A stretch of 64,000 nt of DNA from Bacteroidota bacterium (GCA_035506275.1 DATJPT010000019.1:310001-374000), one strand, 5' to 3'; positions 1-9,817 are shown, counted from the stretch's first letter. Notes: generated by a model not told the origin, from the sequence alone. Numbers and translations are program-made.

Positions 1-886
1 CTTTGATCTTGAAAGTGTTTTTAAGGGTGATCCCTTTCTCGGGCGGGCAGTCGTACAGTTCGATCGGCTTCCCCCGCTTGGCGATCTGGCCGAATCCGAT
101 CTTCTTCCAGGCGATCGCTCCGGTCGGTTTTATTTCCTTCGTGATCGGCGCATCGGGGGTGCGCCCCATCAAAAAGAGAAGAAGCGTGTGAGCCCCCGCC
201 ACGGCGGATTTGCTCAACAAGACTCTGGAAGGTTTTTCTTCGCTGTGGGTGTACGGAATGTTCAGCCCCATGCCGCCAGTGCCGCTTGTTCCGATCTTGA
301 CATAAACCTTCGTTTGCGCTTCGTTCATCGATTTGTAGAAGATCTGGACATGGCGTATAAGCTGGGGCACGTAGAGAGTGCAGAGGAGCTTTTCGATCGA
401 TTCATGCAAGGCGTGATTTCCCCCAGGTGATGCCCCCCTCAGATGAGTCAAGACCTCTCGTGCGCTCTGAAAAAGGTCCTGGTACGCGATCGCCGTCGCT
501 GAATTGATGCAATCGACCACGACGTCGGGTTTGTAGCGGGAGAGAAGCTGATACAGCGCGGACCGATGAAGGACGGGCTCGGTCAGTTCGTCTACAATGT
601 CGTCGATGTACATCCGCCTGAGCTTCGGCTCGCTGAGAATATCCTCACGGTTGACATCCTTGAGTTCCTGCCGCGTAAAGATATTACCCCACCACGGAAG
701 GAAGAAATCCTTTCCCGCTTTGGGATATTCCTTTTTCATCTGTTCGACTGCGTCCTTTGCCTCCGATTCCTTCAATGAGGTGATGATGATTTTCTTCGGG
801 TGCTCTTCCATCAACGAACGGCAGACGGCGGAACCGACAAGCCCCCATCCTCCCAGGACTAAGACAATTTTGTTCTCGATGTCCAT
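1..886 (-). CDS. NAD(P)-binding Rossmann-fold oxidoreductase, C-terminal part missing
   Basis: The reading frame is open from an ATG at 886 to the window edge, giving 295 residues without a stop. The N-terminus has a beta strand followed by GGWGLVGSAVC, a GxxGxxG dinucleotide-binding turn, as in epimerase/short-chain dehydrogenase folds. Further motifs are DCINSATAIAYQ (about residue 135) and KIGTSGTGGMGLNIPYTHS (about 205). I recall similar proteins annotated as short-chain dehydrogenases in Bacteroidota and Ignavibacteria, but I do not know the substrate. A purine-rich AGAGAAG lies just upstream of the start. It is the last gene of a minus-strand run; the C-terminus lies outside the window. 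Confidence 0.8.
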   Translation of the reverse strand, partial: MDIENKIVLVLGGWGLVGSAVCRSLMEEHPKKIIITSLKESEAKDAVEQMKKEYPKAGKDFFLPWWGNIFTRQELKDVNREDILSEPKLRRMYIDDIVDELTEPVLHRSALYQLLSRYKPDVVVDCINSATAIAYQDLFQSAREVLTHLRGASPGGNHALHESIEKLLCTLYVPQLIRHVQIFYKSMNEAQTKVYVKIGTSGTGGMGLNIPYTHSEEKPSRVLLSKSAVAGAHTLLLFLMGRTPDAPITKEIKPTGAIAWKKIGFGQIAKRGKPIELYDCPPEKGITLKNTFKIK

Positions 887-956
887 ACACTTCTCTGTGA
901 TAAAGTTTGATACATGCGGAAACAGGGTTGGACGGTTTCCTTTGGATAATTTATCC

Positions 957-1286
957 TCACACTTTTTGCACGACGCATGCGGTTCCGTACGCCAGCACTT
1001 CGGTGACTCCGTTCATGATTTCGGTGGCGTCGTAACGGAATCCAATGACCGCGTTCCCGCCGACCTGCTCTGCATGCTGAATCATCACCTCGTAAGCGTC
1101 GCGCCGCGTCTGCTCGCATAAGCTGGTGTAGAGCGTGATGTTGCCTCCGAAGAGGATTTGGAAACCGGCGCCGATATTGCCGAACAACGAGCGCGACCGG
1201 ACGATGATGCCGCGGACAACGCCGATGTTCTTGACGATTTTATAGCCGTCGAGCTGGAAGTTTGTCGTAACGAGTGAATGATCCAT
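957..1286 (-). CDS. YbjQ/UPF0145 family protein
   Basis: 109 residues, full length for the UPF0145 (YbjQ) family, which forms small pentameric cytoplasmic proteins of unknown function, sometimes labelled heavy-metal-binding. Family-typical stretches are GVVRGIIVRSRSLFGN near residue 22, a central region rich in R/E/A (CEQTRRDAYEVMIQHAEQVG), GNAVIGFRYDATE and the C-terminal AYGTACVV. A strong GGAGG stands a few bases before the ATG at 1286. It follows the aldehyde dehydrogenase on the same strand with an 83-base gap, so co-transcription is possible but not shown. Function is unknown. Confidence 0.88.
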   Translation of the reverse strand: MDHSLVTTNFQLDGYKIVKNIGVVRGIIVRSRSLFGNIGAGFQILFGGNITLYTSLCEQTRRDAYEVMIQHAEQVGGNAVIGFRYDATEIMNGVTEVLAYGTACVVQKV

Positions 1287-1369
1287 GAAGCCTCCGGGGA
1301 GCAGTGATGAATTGAGAATGAAGAATTATTTGTTAGGTATTAAAAAATCAAAAGACCAAAAAATGAGCG

Positions 1370-2872
1370 TCATCCTTTGGGAACAACCGTATCGTACCAG
1401 AATTTCTTCTCGCGGGAGCCGACTTCATCGATATGCATATGCTTGGTCTCGGTGTATTCGAGCAAGCCGTCCTTGCCAAACTCGCGACCGATGCCGCTCT
1501 GCTTGTATCCGCCGAACGGCGCTCGTTCGGAGAGCAAATGCCATTCGTTGATCCACACCGTTCCGGCGCGCAATTCACGGGCAGCGCGCAAGGCGCTTTC
1601 TTTATCCGCCGTCCAGACGCCTCCGGCAAGGCCGTACGACGAATCGTTCGCGAGACGGATGGCATCATCCACCGTTTTATATTTGATGACCGAGAGAACC
1701 GGACCGAAAATCTCTTCCTGAGCGATCGCTGAATGGTTGTCGACATTCGTGAAAATCGTCGGCTCCACGAAGAAACCAGTTTTGAGATCGGAGGTGCCGG
1801 GCGTAGTTCCGCCGCATGCAAGCTTCGCGCCGGAGGATTTCCCTTGTGAGATGTATCCAAGGATCCGTTCCTGCTGCTTTTTGGAGATCACTGGGCCCAT
1901 ATCGGTTGCTTCGGATCTCGGATCTCCGAGTTTTATTTTTTTTGTTTTCTCGACGAGCCGTTCAAGAAATTCGTCATGAAGTTTCTCCGAGAGGAGAAGC
2001 CTGCTCCCCGCTTCGCAGCATTGTCCAGCGTGGTAAAAGATGGCGTACAATGCCCCATCGACTGCAAGGGGCAGATCGGCATCATCAAGCACAATGTTCG
2101 CAGATTTTCCCCCGCATTCAAGAGTGCATTTTTTCAATGATGCGGAGGCAATGGACATGATACGCCTCCCGACCCCCGTCGAGCCGGTAAATGAAATTTT
2201 ATCAACCAACGGGTTCTTCACAAGCTCTTCACCCGCATCCTCCCCGAATCCGGGGATGATATTGACGACGCCTTTCGGTATCCCAACGTCATTGAGGATC
2301 TTTGCCAGTTCCATGGCGGTGCTTGGTGTCAGCTCGGAGGGCTTGAGCACGATCGTGTTCCCCGCGGCCAAAGCCGGACCGAGTTTCCAAACCGCCATTT
2401 TCAGAGGAAAATTCCACGGAATGATCGCCGCCACGACGCCGACCGGTTCGCGGATAAGAAGGTTTTGCGAGACCCCCGGCTTGGTCAGACCTTCTATAGT
2501 TTCCGTCAGATCGTTGGCGGCAACTTTCGAATAATAATTCATGCATCGCGCGCTCAGGTAGATATCTTCTTTCGCTTTGCGGATGGTCGAACCCGAATCG
2601 TCGACCTCAAGCGCAACGAGCTCTTTGGATCGCTCGTTGATTTTATCGGAAACGGCTTTGAGAAGTGCGCTTCGCTCGGTTCGGGGCATCAGCCGCCACG
2701 GTCCGTTGTCAAAAGCATTCCGCGCAGCTAGGACCGCCCGTTGTGCGTCCGCAACGCCCGCCCGCGCAACTTTCGCGACGATCTCACCGCTAAAGGGGTT
2801 GATCGAATCGAACGTCTGTTTCGATCCAGCCTCGACAAATGCTCCGTCAATGAAAAGCCGATACTCGCGCAT
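1370..2872 (-). CDS. NAD(P)-dependent aldehyde dehydrogenase
   Basis: 500 residues, the normal size for the aldehyde dehydrogenase superfamily, which oxidises aldehydes to carboxylic acids with NAD(P)+. Visible motifs are PWNFPLKMAVWKLGPAL (cofactor-binding domain), FTGSTGVGRRI, the general-base motif LECGGKSANIV, the nucleophile motif AGQCCEAGSR, and EEIFGPVLSV. The ATG at 2872 is preferred over a longer frame starting at 2935: AGGAAG precedes it, and the longer version would run into the upstream thiolase. It follows that gene by 11 bases, so the two are almost certainly co-transcribed. The C-terminal MHIDEVGSREKKFWY resembles betaine/phenylacetaldehyde-type enzymes, but the substrate cannot be fixed. 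Confidence 0.93.
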   Translation of the reverse strand: MREYRLFIDGAFVEAGSKQTFDSINPFSGEIVAKVARAGVADAQRAVLAARNAFDNGPWRLMPRTERSALLKAVSDKINERSKELVALEVDDSGSTIRKAKEDIYLSARCMNYYSKVAANDLTETIEGLTKPGVSQNLLIREPVGVVAAIIPWNFPLKMAVWKLGPALAAGNTIVLKPSELTPSTAMELAKILNDVGIPKGVVNIIPGFGEDAGEELVKNPLVDKISFTGSTGVGRRIMSIASASLKKCTLECGGKSANIVLDDADLPLAVDGALYAIFYHAGQCCEAGSRLLLSEKLHDEFLERLVEKTKKIKLGDPRSEATDMGPVISKKQQERILGYISQGKSSGAKLACGGTTPGTSDLKTGFFVEPTIFTNVDNHSAIAQEEIFGPVLSVIKYKTVDDAIRLANDSSYGLAGGVWTADKESALRAARELRAGTVWINEWHLLSERAPFGGYKQSGIGREFGKDGLLEYTETKHMHIDEVGSREKKFWYDTVVPKG

Positions 2873-2883
2873 CAGATTGCTTC

Positions 2884-4089
2884 CTATGTTGTTCTCTCTA
2901 TGATCATTGAAATTCCCTGCCCGACTCCGATGCACATTGTGGCAAGACCGAACCTGACATCGCGCCTTTGCATCTCATGAACGAGCGTTGTCAGAATCCG
3001 CGCGCCGCTGCATCCTAACGGATGTCCCAAGGCGATCGCTCCGCCATTCACGTTGGTTCTCTCTTGGTCAAGCCTCAGGTTTCTGATCACGGCGAGCGAT
3101 TGTGCCGCAAACGCTTCGTTCAGCTCAACCAATCCGATGTCATTGATCGTCATGTTCGCTTTCCGCAGCGCCATTTCAGTCGCGGGTACCGGCCCCATCC
3201 CCATGTACCTCGGATCGACCCCCGCTACTCCGGTCGACACGATTTTTGCCAGCGGCCTCAAGCCAAGCGATGCTGCTTTCTCTTCAGACATCAATAGCGC
3301 TCCTGCTGCGCCGTCGTTCAATGAAGATGAATTCCCTGCAGTGACGGTACCGTTCTCTCTGAAGGCAGGTTTCAGTTTTAAAAGTTTTTCCATCGACGTG
3401 TCTTCTCGAGGTCCTTCATCGACGGAGACGACATGGCGCTCCTTCTTGGTTTCCACTTCGACCGGAAGGATCTCGGTCGAGAACCTCGTTCTGGCAGCCG
3501 TTGCTCTCGTGTGGCTCTGAAGGGCAAATCGGTCCTGGTCGTCTCTGCTGACGGAGTATTTTTCCGCGACGTTTTCGGCGGTCTCGCCCATGGTTTCCAG
3601 CGGAAACATTTTTTCCATTTTGGGGTTGGGAAATCGCCAGCCGAGAGCCGTATCGTATGCCGTCAAATTTCCATACATCGGACCGTTCGAGACATTCTTC
3701 GGAACGGCATAGGGGGCCCGGGTCATGCTTTCGGCCCCTCCTGCAAGTACAATTTCATTCTCACCGGACCAAATCGCCCGCGCCCCCTGGATGATTGCTT
3801 CGAGCGATGAACCGCAGAGTCGGTTGATCGTCGTCCCCGGAACCGATCGGGGGAGTCCGGCAAGCAGCAACGCCATCCGAGCGAGGTTTCTATTATCTTC
3901 TCCCGCCTGGTTTGCACATCCCCAAAAAACGTCCTCGATGGAAAGAGGGTCAAAGCGGGACCGGTCGACAAGGGCCCGGAGGATCATGGCGCTCAGATCA
4001 TCGACGCGAATGTCCTTGAGTACGCCCCCATATTTTCCGATAGGAGTGCGAACCGCGTCGACGATCACTGCTTGATGCGCACGATTCAT
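2884..4089 (-). CDS. Thiolase (acetyl-CoA acyltransferase, PcaF/PaaJ-like)
   Basis: 401 residues, typical for degradative thiolases, which cleave 3-oxoacyl-CoA with CoA to acetyl-CoA. The acylated cysteine is Cys92 in [10 protein letters not shown], the catalytic His lies in [17 protein letters not shown], and the second Cys is in CIGVGQG, where most family members have [19 protein letters not shown] (residues 57-68) and [10 protein letters not shown] resemble 3-oxoadipyl-CoA thiolases (PcaF/PaaJ). General fatty-acid or ketone-body thiolase function is equally possible because no other ring-cleavage genes are nearby. It is tightly coupled to the aldehyde dehydrogenase. No strong ribosome site is seen before the ATG at 4089. 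Confidence 0.92.
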   Translation of the reverse strand: MNRAHQAVIVDAVRTPIGKYGGVLKDIRVDDLSAMILRALVDRSRFDPLSIEDVFWGCANQAGEDNRNLARMALLLAGLPRSVPGTTINRLCGSSLEAIIQGARAIWSGENEIVLAGGAESMTRAPYAVPKNVSNGPMYGNLTAYDTALGWRFPNPKMEKMFPLETMGETAENVAEKYSVSRDDQDRFALQSHTRATAARTRFSTEILPVEVETKKERHVVSVDEGPREDTSMEKLLKLKPAFRENGTVTAGNSSSLNDGAAGALLMSEEKAASLGLRPLAKIVSTGVAGVDPRYMGMGPVPATEMALRKANMTINDIGLVELNEAFAAQSLAVIRNLRLDQERTNVNGGAIALGHPLGCSGARILTTLVHEMQRRDVRFGLATMCIGVGQGISMIIERTT

Positions 4090-4146
4090 GCAGATCTATT
4101 GGGGAAAAAATGCACTGGTTCTTGAGTAAAGATCATCATGTTCCTT

Positions 4147-5307
4147 TTAAGGTATGACATGACCCTCAGGACTGAGCAGAACGCCGACGCCATATGCGAT
4201 CGCGGCGGTCATCAGACCGACCAACGTCATTTCCAACCCGCTTCGCCACCAGCTTCGTCCCGTGACAATTGTTTTGAGCACTCCCACCGTAAAGTGTGCC
4301 AATGTGCTGATAAGAAGGCTGAGAATAATGGCGGGCGTTCCGAACAAGAAGATGAAGGGGACGACGGGAATGATTCCGCCGGCTGCCGTTGCCGCCGTCG
4401 CCGAGATCGCTTCCTTCAGGGGATTGGGAAAGCTTGACGCAGAAAGTCCAAGCTCTTCATGAGCCAGCGTTTTTAAGAACTGTTCCGGATTTTGAGTGAG
4501 CCGGTCCGCCATCATCTTTGCTTCTTCCGGCGTGAACCCTTTCAGCTGATAAAATAATTCCAGCTCCTGCTTTTCTTCTTCGGGGTTCAGTTCGATCTCT
4601 TTTCGTTCGCGATCCAGTTCGGCTTCGTAGACCTCGCGCTCCGACTTCCGAGCAAGATAGGCCCCCGATCCCATCGACAAAGCGCTTGCAAGCGTTCCCG
4701 CAACCCCCGCTACCCAGACGACATGGCTTCCGCCGGTATAACCCGCCATCCCGGTGACAATGCCGAAGACGGCGCCGAGTCCGTCATTGGCGCCGTAGAC
4801 CGCCTGTCCGATCCACCCGCCTGAATGTCCGGCGTGCCATTTTTCTTTTTTGAAAATGGCTTCGAGTTTTGCCTGCGGCTGATCTTCCTCCGCCATCGAA
4901 TGAAGAATTTTTGAGTGGACTTTCTCTTCCTTCTTGATCTCGCCCATCGCCGTGCGGTCCGCCGGACTGTTCGCGATCGCCGCCTCTGCTTCATAACGTT
5001 CCGTGTCGCGGTCCTCCTGCTCTTCAAGCCGCTGGACGGCGTTTGCCGTGCCGCTCCGTACCAGAAGCCAGCGGCGTATTTTTTCAAACGCCGAATCAAC
5101 TTGTTCGGGAACGGCTCCGCCGAGTTCCTTCAACCGGGCCTCCCATTTTTTTGCGTGCGCATCCTCGGCGTCGGCGAGCTTGAGAAGGATGTTTTTCTGC
5201 TTCTCATCCGGTTCTCTTGCTGCAAGCTCTCGGTACGTTTCCGCACCGGACTTTTCTTTCTTCCAGCTTGTTTGCAGTGATCGAATGAGTTGTTCATTCT
5301 CAGGCAT
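4147..5307 (-). CDS. Ferritin-like domain fused to VIT1/CCC1 iron transporter (Er-VIT1, MbfA-like)
   Basis: 386 residues with two modules. Residues 1-150 are a ferritin-like (erythrin) helical bundle with acidic metal-ligand motifs (EKSGAETYRELAARE, ADAEDAHAKKWEARL). Residues 165-386 match the vacuolar iron transporter/CCC1 family: GANDGLGAVFGIVTGMAG starts the first membrane helix, a charged EVYEAELDRERKEIELNPEEE stretch forms the cytoplasmic metal-binding segment, and about five hydrophobic helices follow. Known members (MbfA in alpha-proteobacteria) export iron or manganese and limit oxidative stress. It is the most upstream gene of the minus run and diverges from thyA. No Fur box was recognised. 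Confidence 0.9.
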   Translation of the reverse strand: MPENEQLIRSLQTSWKKEKSGAETYRELAAREPDEKQKNILLKLADAEDAHAKKWEARLKELGGAVPEQVDSAFEKIRRWLLVRSGTANAVQRLEEQEDRDTERYEAEAAIANSPADRTAMGEIKKEEKVHSKILHSMAEEDQPQAKLEAIFKKEKWHAGHSGGWIGQAVYGANDGLGAVFGIVTGMAGYTGGSHVVWVAGVAGTLASALSMGSGAYLARKSEREVYEAELDRERKEIELNPEEEKQELELFYQLKGFTPEEAKMMADRLTQNPEQFLKTLAHEELGLSASSFPNPLKEAISATAATAAGGIIPVVPFIFLFGTPAIILSLLISTLAHFTVGVLKTIVTGRSWWRSGLEMTLVGLMTAAIAYGVGVLLSPEGHVIP

Positions 5308-5480
5308 GGAGACAACGCTCTTTCAGAAGGATAGATCTTTCAACACGTCAGATCCCATGTTTCGGGATCTTATGCTTGGGGAGAGACAGGATTTTCTGTC
5401 AATGAAAAAGATAGTGGAAAAAGGTCGAAAGGGCAAATGGAGGAAGGGGAGGGTCGTGAACCCGTTTTGGTGCGCCTCGC

Positions 5481-5509
5481 TTGATTTTCAGCGTGAAAGT
5501 ATTTATGAT
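5481..5509 (+). promoter_or_regulatory. Sigma-70-type promoter of thyA
   Basis: TTGATT (5481-5486), a 17-base spacer and TATGAT (5504-5509) sit about 40 bases before the thyA start, in the gap between divergent genes. The predicted transcript start is near 5516. The match is by eye only. Confidence 0.55.
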
Positions 5510-5547
5510 TGTGCATTACCAGCCTGAAGTTCCACCATGGAGAATCG

Positions 5548-6360
5548 ATGAGAGAATACCTGGACCTTGTTGACCGCGTTTTGGCAAAAGGCGTCTTGAA
5601 AAAGAATCGAACGGGCGTCGATACGCTTTCGTGTTTTGCAGAGCATTACACGATCGATCTGAGCGAAGGGTATCCGCTGCTCACGACGAAGCGAATGCAG
5701 ACGAAGTCCCTTTTTTACGAGGTCCTCTGGTATCTCTCGGGCGAAGATCACATCCGGAACCTGCGTAAGCAGACGAAGATCTGGGATGCATGGGCGGATG
5801 AGAACGGCAATCTCGAAACGGCATACGGCCGTTACTGGAGGCGGTTCCCGAGCGCACAGATCGACCCTGCCACGGGCAAATACGAAGTGAAAGAGATCGA
5901 CCAGATCGCCGAAGTGATCCATTTGCTGAAGACGAACCCGACATCGCGGAGAATGGTGATCAGTGCGTGGGAGCCTGGCAATGCTCTTCACAGCAAATTG
6001 CCGCCGTGCCACTATTCATTCGTCTTCAACGTACAGGAGAACAAACTGAACTGCCACCTTACTCAGCGTTCCGGCGACATTGCACTCGGCATTCCGTTCA
6101 ACATCGCCGCGTATTCTCTGTTGACGCAGGCGATCGCGCAGGAGGTGGGGCTTGACGCCGGGTATTTCAGCCACACCATCGTCGATGCCCATATCTATGT
6201 CAATCACATCGACGGGCTGAAAGAACAGTTGAAACGGACGCCGAAGCCGCGCCCTAAACTCGTCATCGCAAAAAAGCCGCTCGACCAATTGCAGTATGAA
6301 GACTTCGCGCTCATTGGGTACGAATGCGATGAACCGATCAAGTTCGAAGTAGCGGTCTAA
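5548..6360 (+). CDS. thyA: Thymidylate synthase
   Basis: 270 residues; converts dUMP and methylene-tetrahydrofolate to dTMP and dihydrofolate. The nucleophile is Cys154 in LPPCHYSF. It is followed by QRSGDIALGIPFN (phosphate and dUMP binding) and SHTIVDAHIYVNH, all highly conserved in ThyA. The N-terminal RTGVDTLS loop and DAWADENGNLETAYGRYWRRFP are also canonical. The ATG at 5548 follows GGAG at 5539-5542 and places MREYLDLVDRVL at the usual N-terminus; an in-frame ATG 39 bases upstream is less likely. folA follows, so the oxidised folate product is recycled by the next gene. Confidence 0.98.
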   Translation: MREYLDLVDRVLAKGVLKKNRTGVDTLSCFAEHYTIDLSEGYPLLTTKRMQTKSLFYEVLWYLSGEDHIRNLRKQTKIWDAWADENGNLETAYGRYWRRFPSAQIDPATGKYEVKEIDQIAEVIHLLKTNPTSRRMVISAWEPGNALHSKLPPCHYSFVFNVQENKLNCHLTQRSGDIALGIPFNIAAYSLLTQAIAQEVGLDAGYFSHTIVDAHIYVNHIDGLKEQLKRTPKPRPKLVIAKKPLDQLQYEDFALIGYECDEPIKFEVAV

Positions 6361-6477
6361 CAGGTTGCTGAAAAACACTTTTTGATTTTTTGGTGACGTC
6401 GTGTCTTCGTGGCAAGCTGTTTGGACTATTTCATCATCCTGCTCGCAGCAGAAAAAGCCTTCATTGACTCCTCTCCG

Positions 6478-6939
6478 ATGAACCTCATCATCATTGCCGC
6501 CCTCAATCGAAAACGTGTCATCGGCAAGGATGGCAAACTTCCCTGGCATATCTCCGAAGATCTAAAGCGCTTCAAGAGGCTCACCGTCGGACATACGGTT
6601 CTGATGGGAAGAAAAACATATAAGTCGCTGGGGAAGCCGCTCCCCGACCGGCGCAATGTGGTGCTGGCTTCGAAGAGCATTCCCGGCGTCGAAACGTATT
6701 CCTCGCTGGAAACGGCGCTCGCCGCACTTCGCGATCAGGAAAAAGTGTTCGTCATCGGCGGAGGAAAAATTTTCGACCAGCTTCTCGGCCGGGCAAACGG
6801 GCTCTGTTTAACGTTTGTTGACAACGACATCGACGGCGACACGTTTTTTCCCCCCTACGAACATCTCGTTGGAACTCGCTTCACACTTGTCAATGAAGAG
6901 AAGCATGACGGTTTTGTGTTCCTTGATTATGTTTCTTAA
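6478..6939 (+). CDS. folA: Dihydrofolate reductase
   Basis: 153 residues; reduces dihydrofolate to tetrahydrofolate with NADPH. Family motifs are GKDGKLPWHISEDLKRFKRLT (substrate pocket with the conserved Trp and acidic residue), LMGRKTYKSLGKPLPDRRNVV (NADPH binding) and VIGGGKIFDQLL. The ATG at 6478 gives the usual start MNLIIIAALNRKRVIG; the GTG at 6409 would add 23 unrelated residues. No clear ribosome site is visible. The gap to thyA is 117 bases. The pairing of thyA with folA is a common dTMP-synthesis unit. Confidence 0.96.
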   Translation: MNLIIIAALNRKRVIGKDGKLPWHISEDLKRFKRLTVGHTVLMGRKTYKSLGKPLPDRRNVVLASKSIPGVETYSSLETALAALRDQEKVFVIGGGKIFDQLLGRANGLCLTFVDNDIDGDTFFPPYEHLVGTRFTLVNEEKHDGFVFLDYVS

Positions 6940-6969
6940 TAAATCCCCCCAAAAAAATACCGTGAAAAA

Positions 6970-8325
6970 ATGAACGATGTACTTCGTTCCGCAGCCGAGC
7001 GGGCAATCAAATATCTCGAAGGTCTGGAAAGAAGGGGAGTGAGGCCCGATCCTGACGCTGTTCGGCGGCTGCAGGAATTGGATATACCATTCCCTGAAAC
7101 GCCGGCTCAACCGGATGCAATTCTGCGCATGCTCGATGAGTACGTCTCGCCCGCAACGATGGGGATGGCCGGACGGAGATTTTTCGGTTTTGTGATCGGC
7201 GGGGCGCTTCCGGCTCCGCTCGCCGCGACGTGGATGGCAGCCGCGTGGAACCAAAACAGCGCTCTCTATCAAGTGACGCCGGCAACGGCCCATCTTGAGC
7301 GGGTTGCCCTTCAATGGCTTGTCGCTCTTTTCGGATTGCCTTCGTCGTGCGGAGGGGCCTTTGTCACAGGAGGGACGCTTGCGAACTTTACGGCGCTCGC
7401 TGCGGCGCGTCATGCGGTCCTTGAACGCGCAGGCTGGAATGTCGAGGCCGACGGCTTGAACGGCTCTCCGCCCATGACCATTGTCGTCGGCGATGAAGTC
7501 CATCCGTCGCTGATAAAATCATTGGGACTATTAGGACTCGGGCGCGCGCGGGTTCACCGAGTGCCGGCGGACCCTCAAGGAAGAATGCTGGCGAAGGCGA
7601 TGCCGCGCCTCAAGGGACCTGCGATCGTTTGCGCTCAGGCGGGGAACGTCAACACCGGGTCATTCGATCCGTTCGATGAGATTTGCGCCCGCGGTCACGA
7701 TGCGGGTGCCTGGGTTCATGTCGATGGGGCATTTGGATTGTGGGCCGCCGCGGCGCCTGGACGCAAATACTTAACGGAGGGAATGACGAATGCAGATTCG
7801 TGGGCGACCGACGCTCATAAATGGCTGAACGTTCCGCTGGATTCCGGTCTTGCATTTGTCCGAGACCGGGAAGCGCTCCGCGCGGCGATGGCGATCACCG
7901 CAGAGTATCTGCCGACGGAATCTGAGTTTCGAAACCCATCCGATTATGTCCCGGAATTGTCACGGCGTGCCAGGGGAGTGGAAGTCTGGTCTTCGTTGAT
8001 TTCACTCGGACGGACGGGGCTCGTGGAGTTGATCGAACGGACATGCCGTCACGCCGAACGGTTTGCGGAAGGGTTGACTGCCGCAGGTTTTCAGGTCTTG
8101 AATGATGTCGTTATCAATCAGGTTCTTGTATCATTCGGCGACGCGGTAGCGACGCAGAAAGTGATTGCGGAAATTCAAGCGGACGGAACGTGCTGGTGCG
8201 GCGGAACTGTCTGGCAGGGGCATACGGCGATGAGAATCAGCGTGTCGTCGTGGGCAACGACCGAGGAAGATGTCGAACAATGTCTTGCGGCGATGATACG
8301 ATGCGCCAAGCGGCATGTCAGGTAA
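6970..8325 (+). CDS. Pyridoxal-dependent decarboxylase (group II amino-acid decarboxylase family)
   Basis: 451 residues of fold-type I PLP enzyme, related to aromatic amino acid, glutamate and tyrosine decarboxylases. The PLP lysine is Lys284 in TDAHKWLNVP. HVDGAFGLWA carries the Asp that pairs with the pyridine nitrogen, and GGTLANFTALAAAR is the phosphate-binding segment. The N-terminal YVSPATMGMAGRRFFGFVIGG and WNQNSALYQVTPATAHLE are typical of this family. The substrate cannot be read from the sequence; candidates include aromatic amino acids, glutamate or aspartate. It starts 30 bases after folA without an obvious ribosome site. Its 3' end overlaps the converging flavoprotein gene by 8 bases. 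Confidence 0.9.
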   Translation: MNDVLRSAAERAIKYLEGLERRGVRPDPDAVRRLQELDIPFPETPAQPDAILRMLDEYVSPATMGMAGRRFFGFVIGGALPAPLAATWMAAAWNQNSALYQVTPATAHLERVALQWLVALFGLPSSCGGAFVTGGTLANFTALAAARHAVLERAGWNVEADGLNGSPPMTIVVGDEVHPSLIKSLGLLGLGRARVHRVPADPQGRMLAKAMPRLKGPAIVCAQAGNVNTGSFDPFDEICARGHDAGAWVHVDGAFGLWAAAAPGRKYLTEGMTNADSWATDAHKWLNVPLDSGLAFVRDREALRAAMAITAEYLPTESEFRNPSDYVPELSRRARGVEVWSSLISLGRTGLVELIERTCRHAERFAEGLTAAGFQVLNDVVINQVLVSFGDAVATQKVIAEIQADGTCWCGGTVWQGHTAMRISVSSWATTEEDVEQCLAAMIRCAKRHVR

Positions 8326-9625
8326 CCGGGGAGCTACCGGTACTTTCTCCGGAAGAGGCGTTCATTCGCCAATCTTCGGCGGCCGTTTCTCCGGCGACAT
8401 AGCCGGTTGAGAACGCTGCCTGCAAATTGTATCCGCCGATCGGTCCCGCCACGTCAAGTGCTTCACCGCAAATATACAGTCCCTTGAGTATTCGCGACCT
8501 CATTGTTTTCGAGTCGACTTCGTGAAGAGCAACTCCTCCGGCGGTCACTTCCCCCCGTTCGATCGGGATTTCCTTCACCCTGCCGATGTGCCAGCTTTTC
8601 AACGCCCGAACGACCGACGCCCGCTCCTCCTTTTTCAATTGATGACATTTTTTCCCCGGATCAACTCCGATGGAAATTACAATGAAAGGGGCCAGCCGTT
8701 GAGGGACAAATAATTCAACGAGCGTTTCCACGCTTCTTGCTCCGTTGGCCGTAATCTCGGAAAGGACTGTATTTTCAAGCTCGCCTTCGTCCTTATCCGG
8801 AGCTGCATCCACAAAAACGTCCGCTATGGTGCCCCCCTTCGACGCCCCAAAAACCTCGCGGCTGATCTCCAATGCCGTCGGACCTGAGATTCCCTCATGA
8901 GTAAAAAGAAGATCGCCACGCGCTGATGCGACGGGTTTGCCGGATATTTTTGCCTTAAGGATCGAATCCCGCATCGATACGCCTTGCCACGCCGCCGGCG
9001 GCTTTGGATCGAGGAGGATCGGAGCAAGCGCCGGGCTGAGCGGAACGATCGTGTGGCCGAGATCTTTCAGCCAGCGAAAGCCTTCGCCGGTGGTCCCTGT
9101 TTTCGGGTAGGAGGCGCCGCCCGTAGCGAGCACCACCTGGCGTGCCTGATGGAAGCCGGCGGCGGTCTTAATGCCGGAAATGCCGACGCTGTCGCAAAGA
9201 ATTTCTTCCACCGGATGAGAAAGTTGAATTTCAACCCCCTCTTTTTCCATCATTCGTCGCAATGCATGAACGACATCCCCTGCTTTGCCGCTCGTCGGAA
9301 ATACCCGGCCATTTTCCCGCTCGTACGTTTCGACGCCAAACTGTCTTAATCGTGAGAGAATATCATGATTGGTAAATCGGTGCATCGAATGTTTCAAAAA
9401 TATCGATTCATTTCTTCTGAATTGACCGCACACGCTTTCGATCTCCCCGCCATGGGTGATGTTGCATTTTCCCCCTCCCGAGATGAGAAGTTTAATACCG
9501 AGCCGTGAATTTTTTTCCAGGAGAGTCACTGCCGCACCGAGTGCGCCGGCCCGCCATGCCGCGATCATTCCTGCAGCCCCGCCGCCGATCACGACGACGG
9601 GAGAGTACTTATGCGATTTTAACAC
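8318..9625 (-). CDS. HI0933/YhiN-type FAD-dependent oxidoreductase
   Basis: 435 residues. The N-terminal VVVIGGGAAGMIAA is the FAD dinucleotide-binding turn. LLISGGGKCNITH is diagnostic of the HI0933 (YhiN) flavoprotein family, as are GGASYPKTGTTGEGFRW, LLFTHEGISGPTALEISR and the C-terminal GEALDVAGPIGGYNLQAAFSTG. The biochemical role of the family is not well defined. The gene stands alone on the minus strand, converging on the decarboxylase and diverging from uppS. Confidence 0.92.
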   Translation of the reverse strand: MLKSHKYSPVVVIGGGAAGMIAAWRAGALGAAVTLLEKNSRLGIKLLISGGGKCNITHGGEIESVCGQFRRNESIFLKHSMHRFTNHDILSRLRQFGVETYERENGRVFPTSGKAGDVVHALRRMMEKEGVEIQLSHPVEEILCDSVGISGIKTAAGFHQARQVVLATGGASYPKTGTTGEGFRWLKDLGHTIVPLSPALAPILLDPKPPAAWQGVSMRDSILKAKISGKPVASARGDLLFTHEGISGPTALEISREVFGASKGGTIADVFVDAAPDKDEGELENTVLSEITANGARSVETLVELFVPQRLAPFIVISIGVDPGKKCHQLKKEERASVVRALKSWHIGRVKEIPIERGEVTAGGVALHEVDSKTMRSRILKGLYICGEALDVAGPIGGYNLQAAFSTGYVAGETAAEDWRMNASSGESTGSSPVT

Positions 9626-9788
9626 AATAATGGAATTGCTTGATGCTGAGGCGTTAACGAATGGAGGTTATTTCCAACGTTGCTTTATGAATAAAGATAA
9701 GGAGTTTTTAAGAGAAATCAATTTTGCCTTCGGGCGGAAATTTATTCGGAATAAGCTATTGTCGGCCGCGAATCCCCCCCTTTTCTGA

Positions 9789-9817
9789 TTGACTTTTTTT
9801 CGATAAAAGGTTACCTT
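9789..9817 (+). promoter_or_regulatory. Possible promoter of the uppS-bamA-lpx cluster
   Basis: TTGACT (9789-9794), 17 bases, then TACCTT (9812-9817), about 48 bases before the uppS start in the 240-base divergent gap 9626-9865. The -10 match is imperfect. Nothing else was recognised in this gap. Confidence 0.35.
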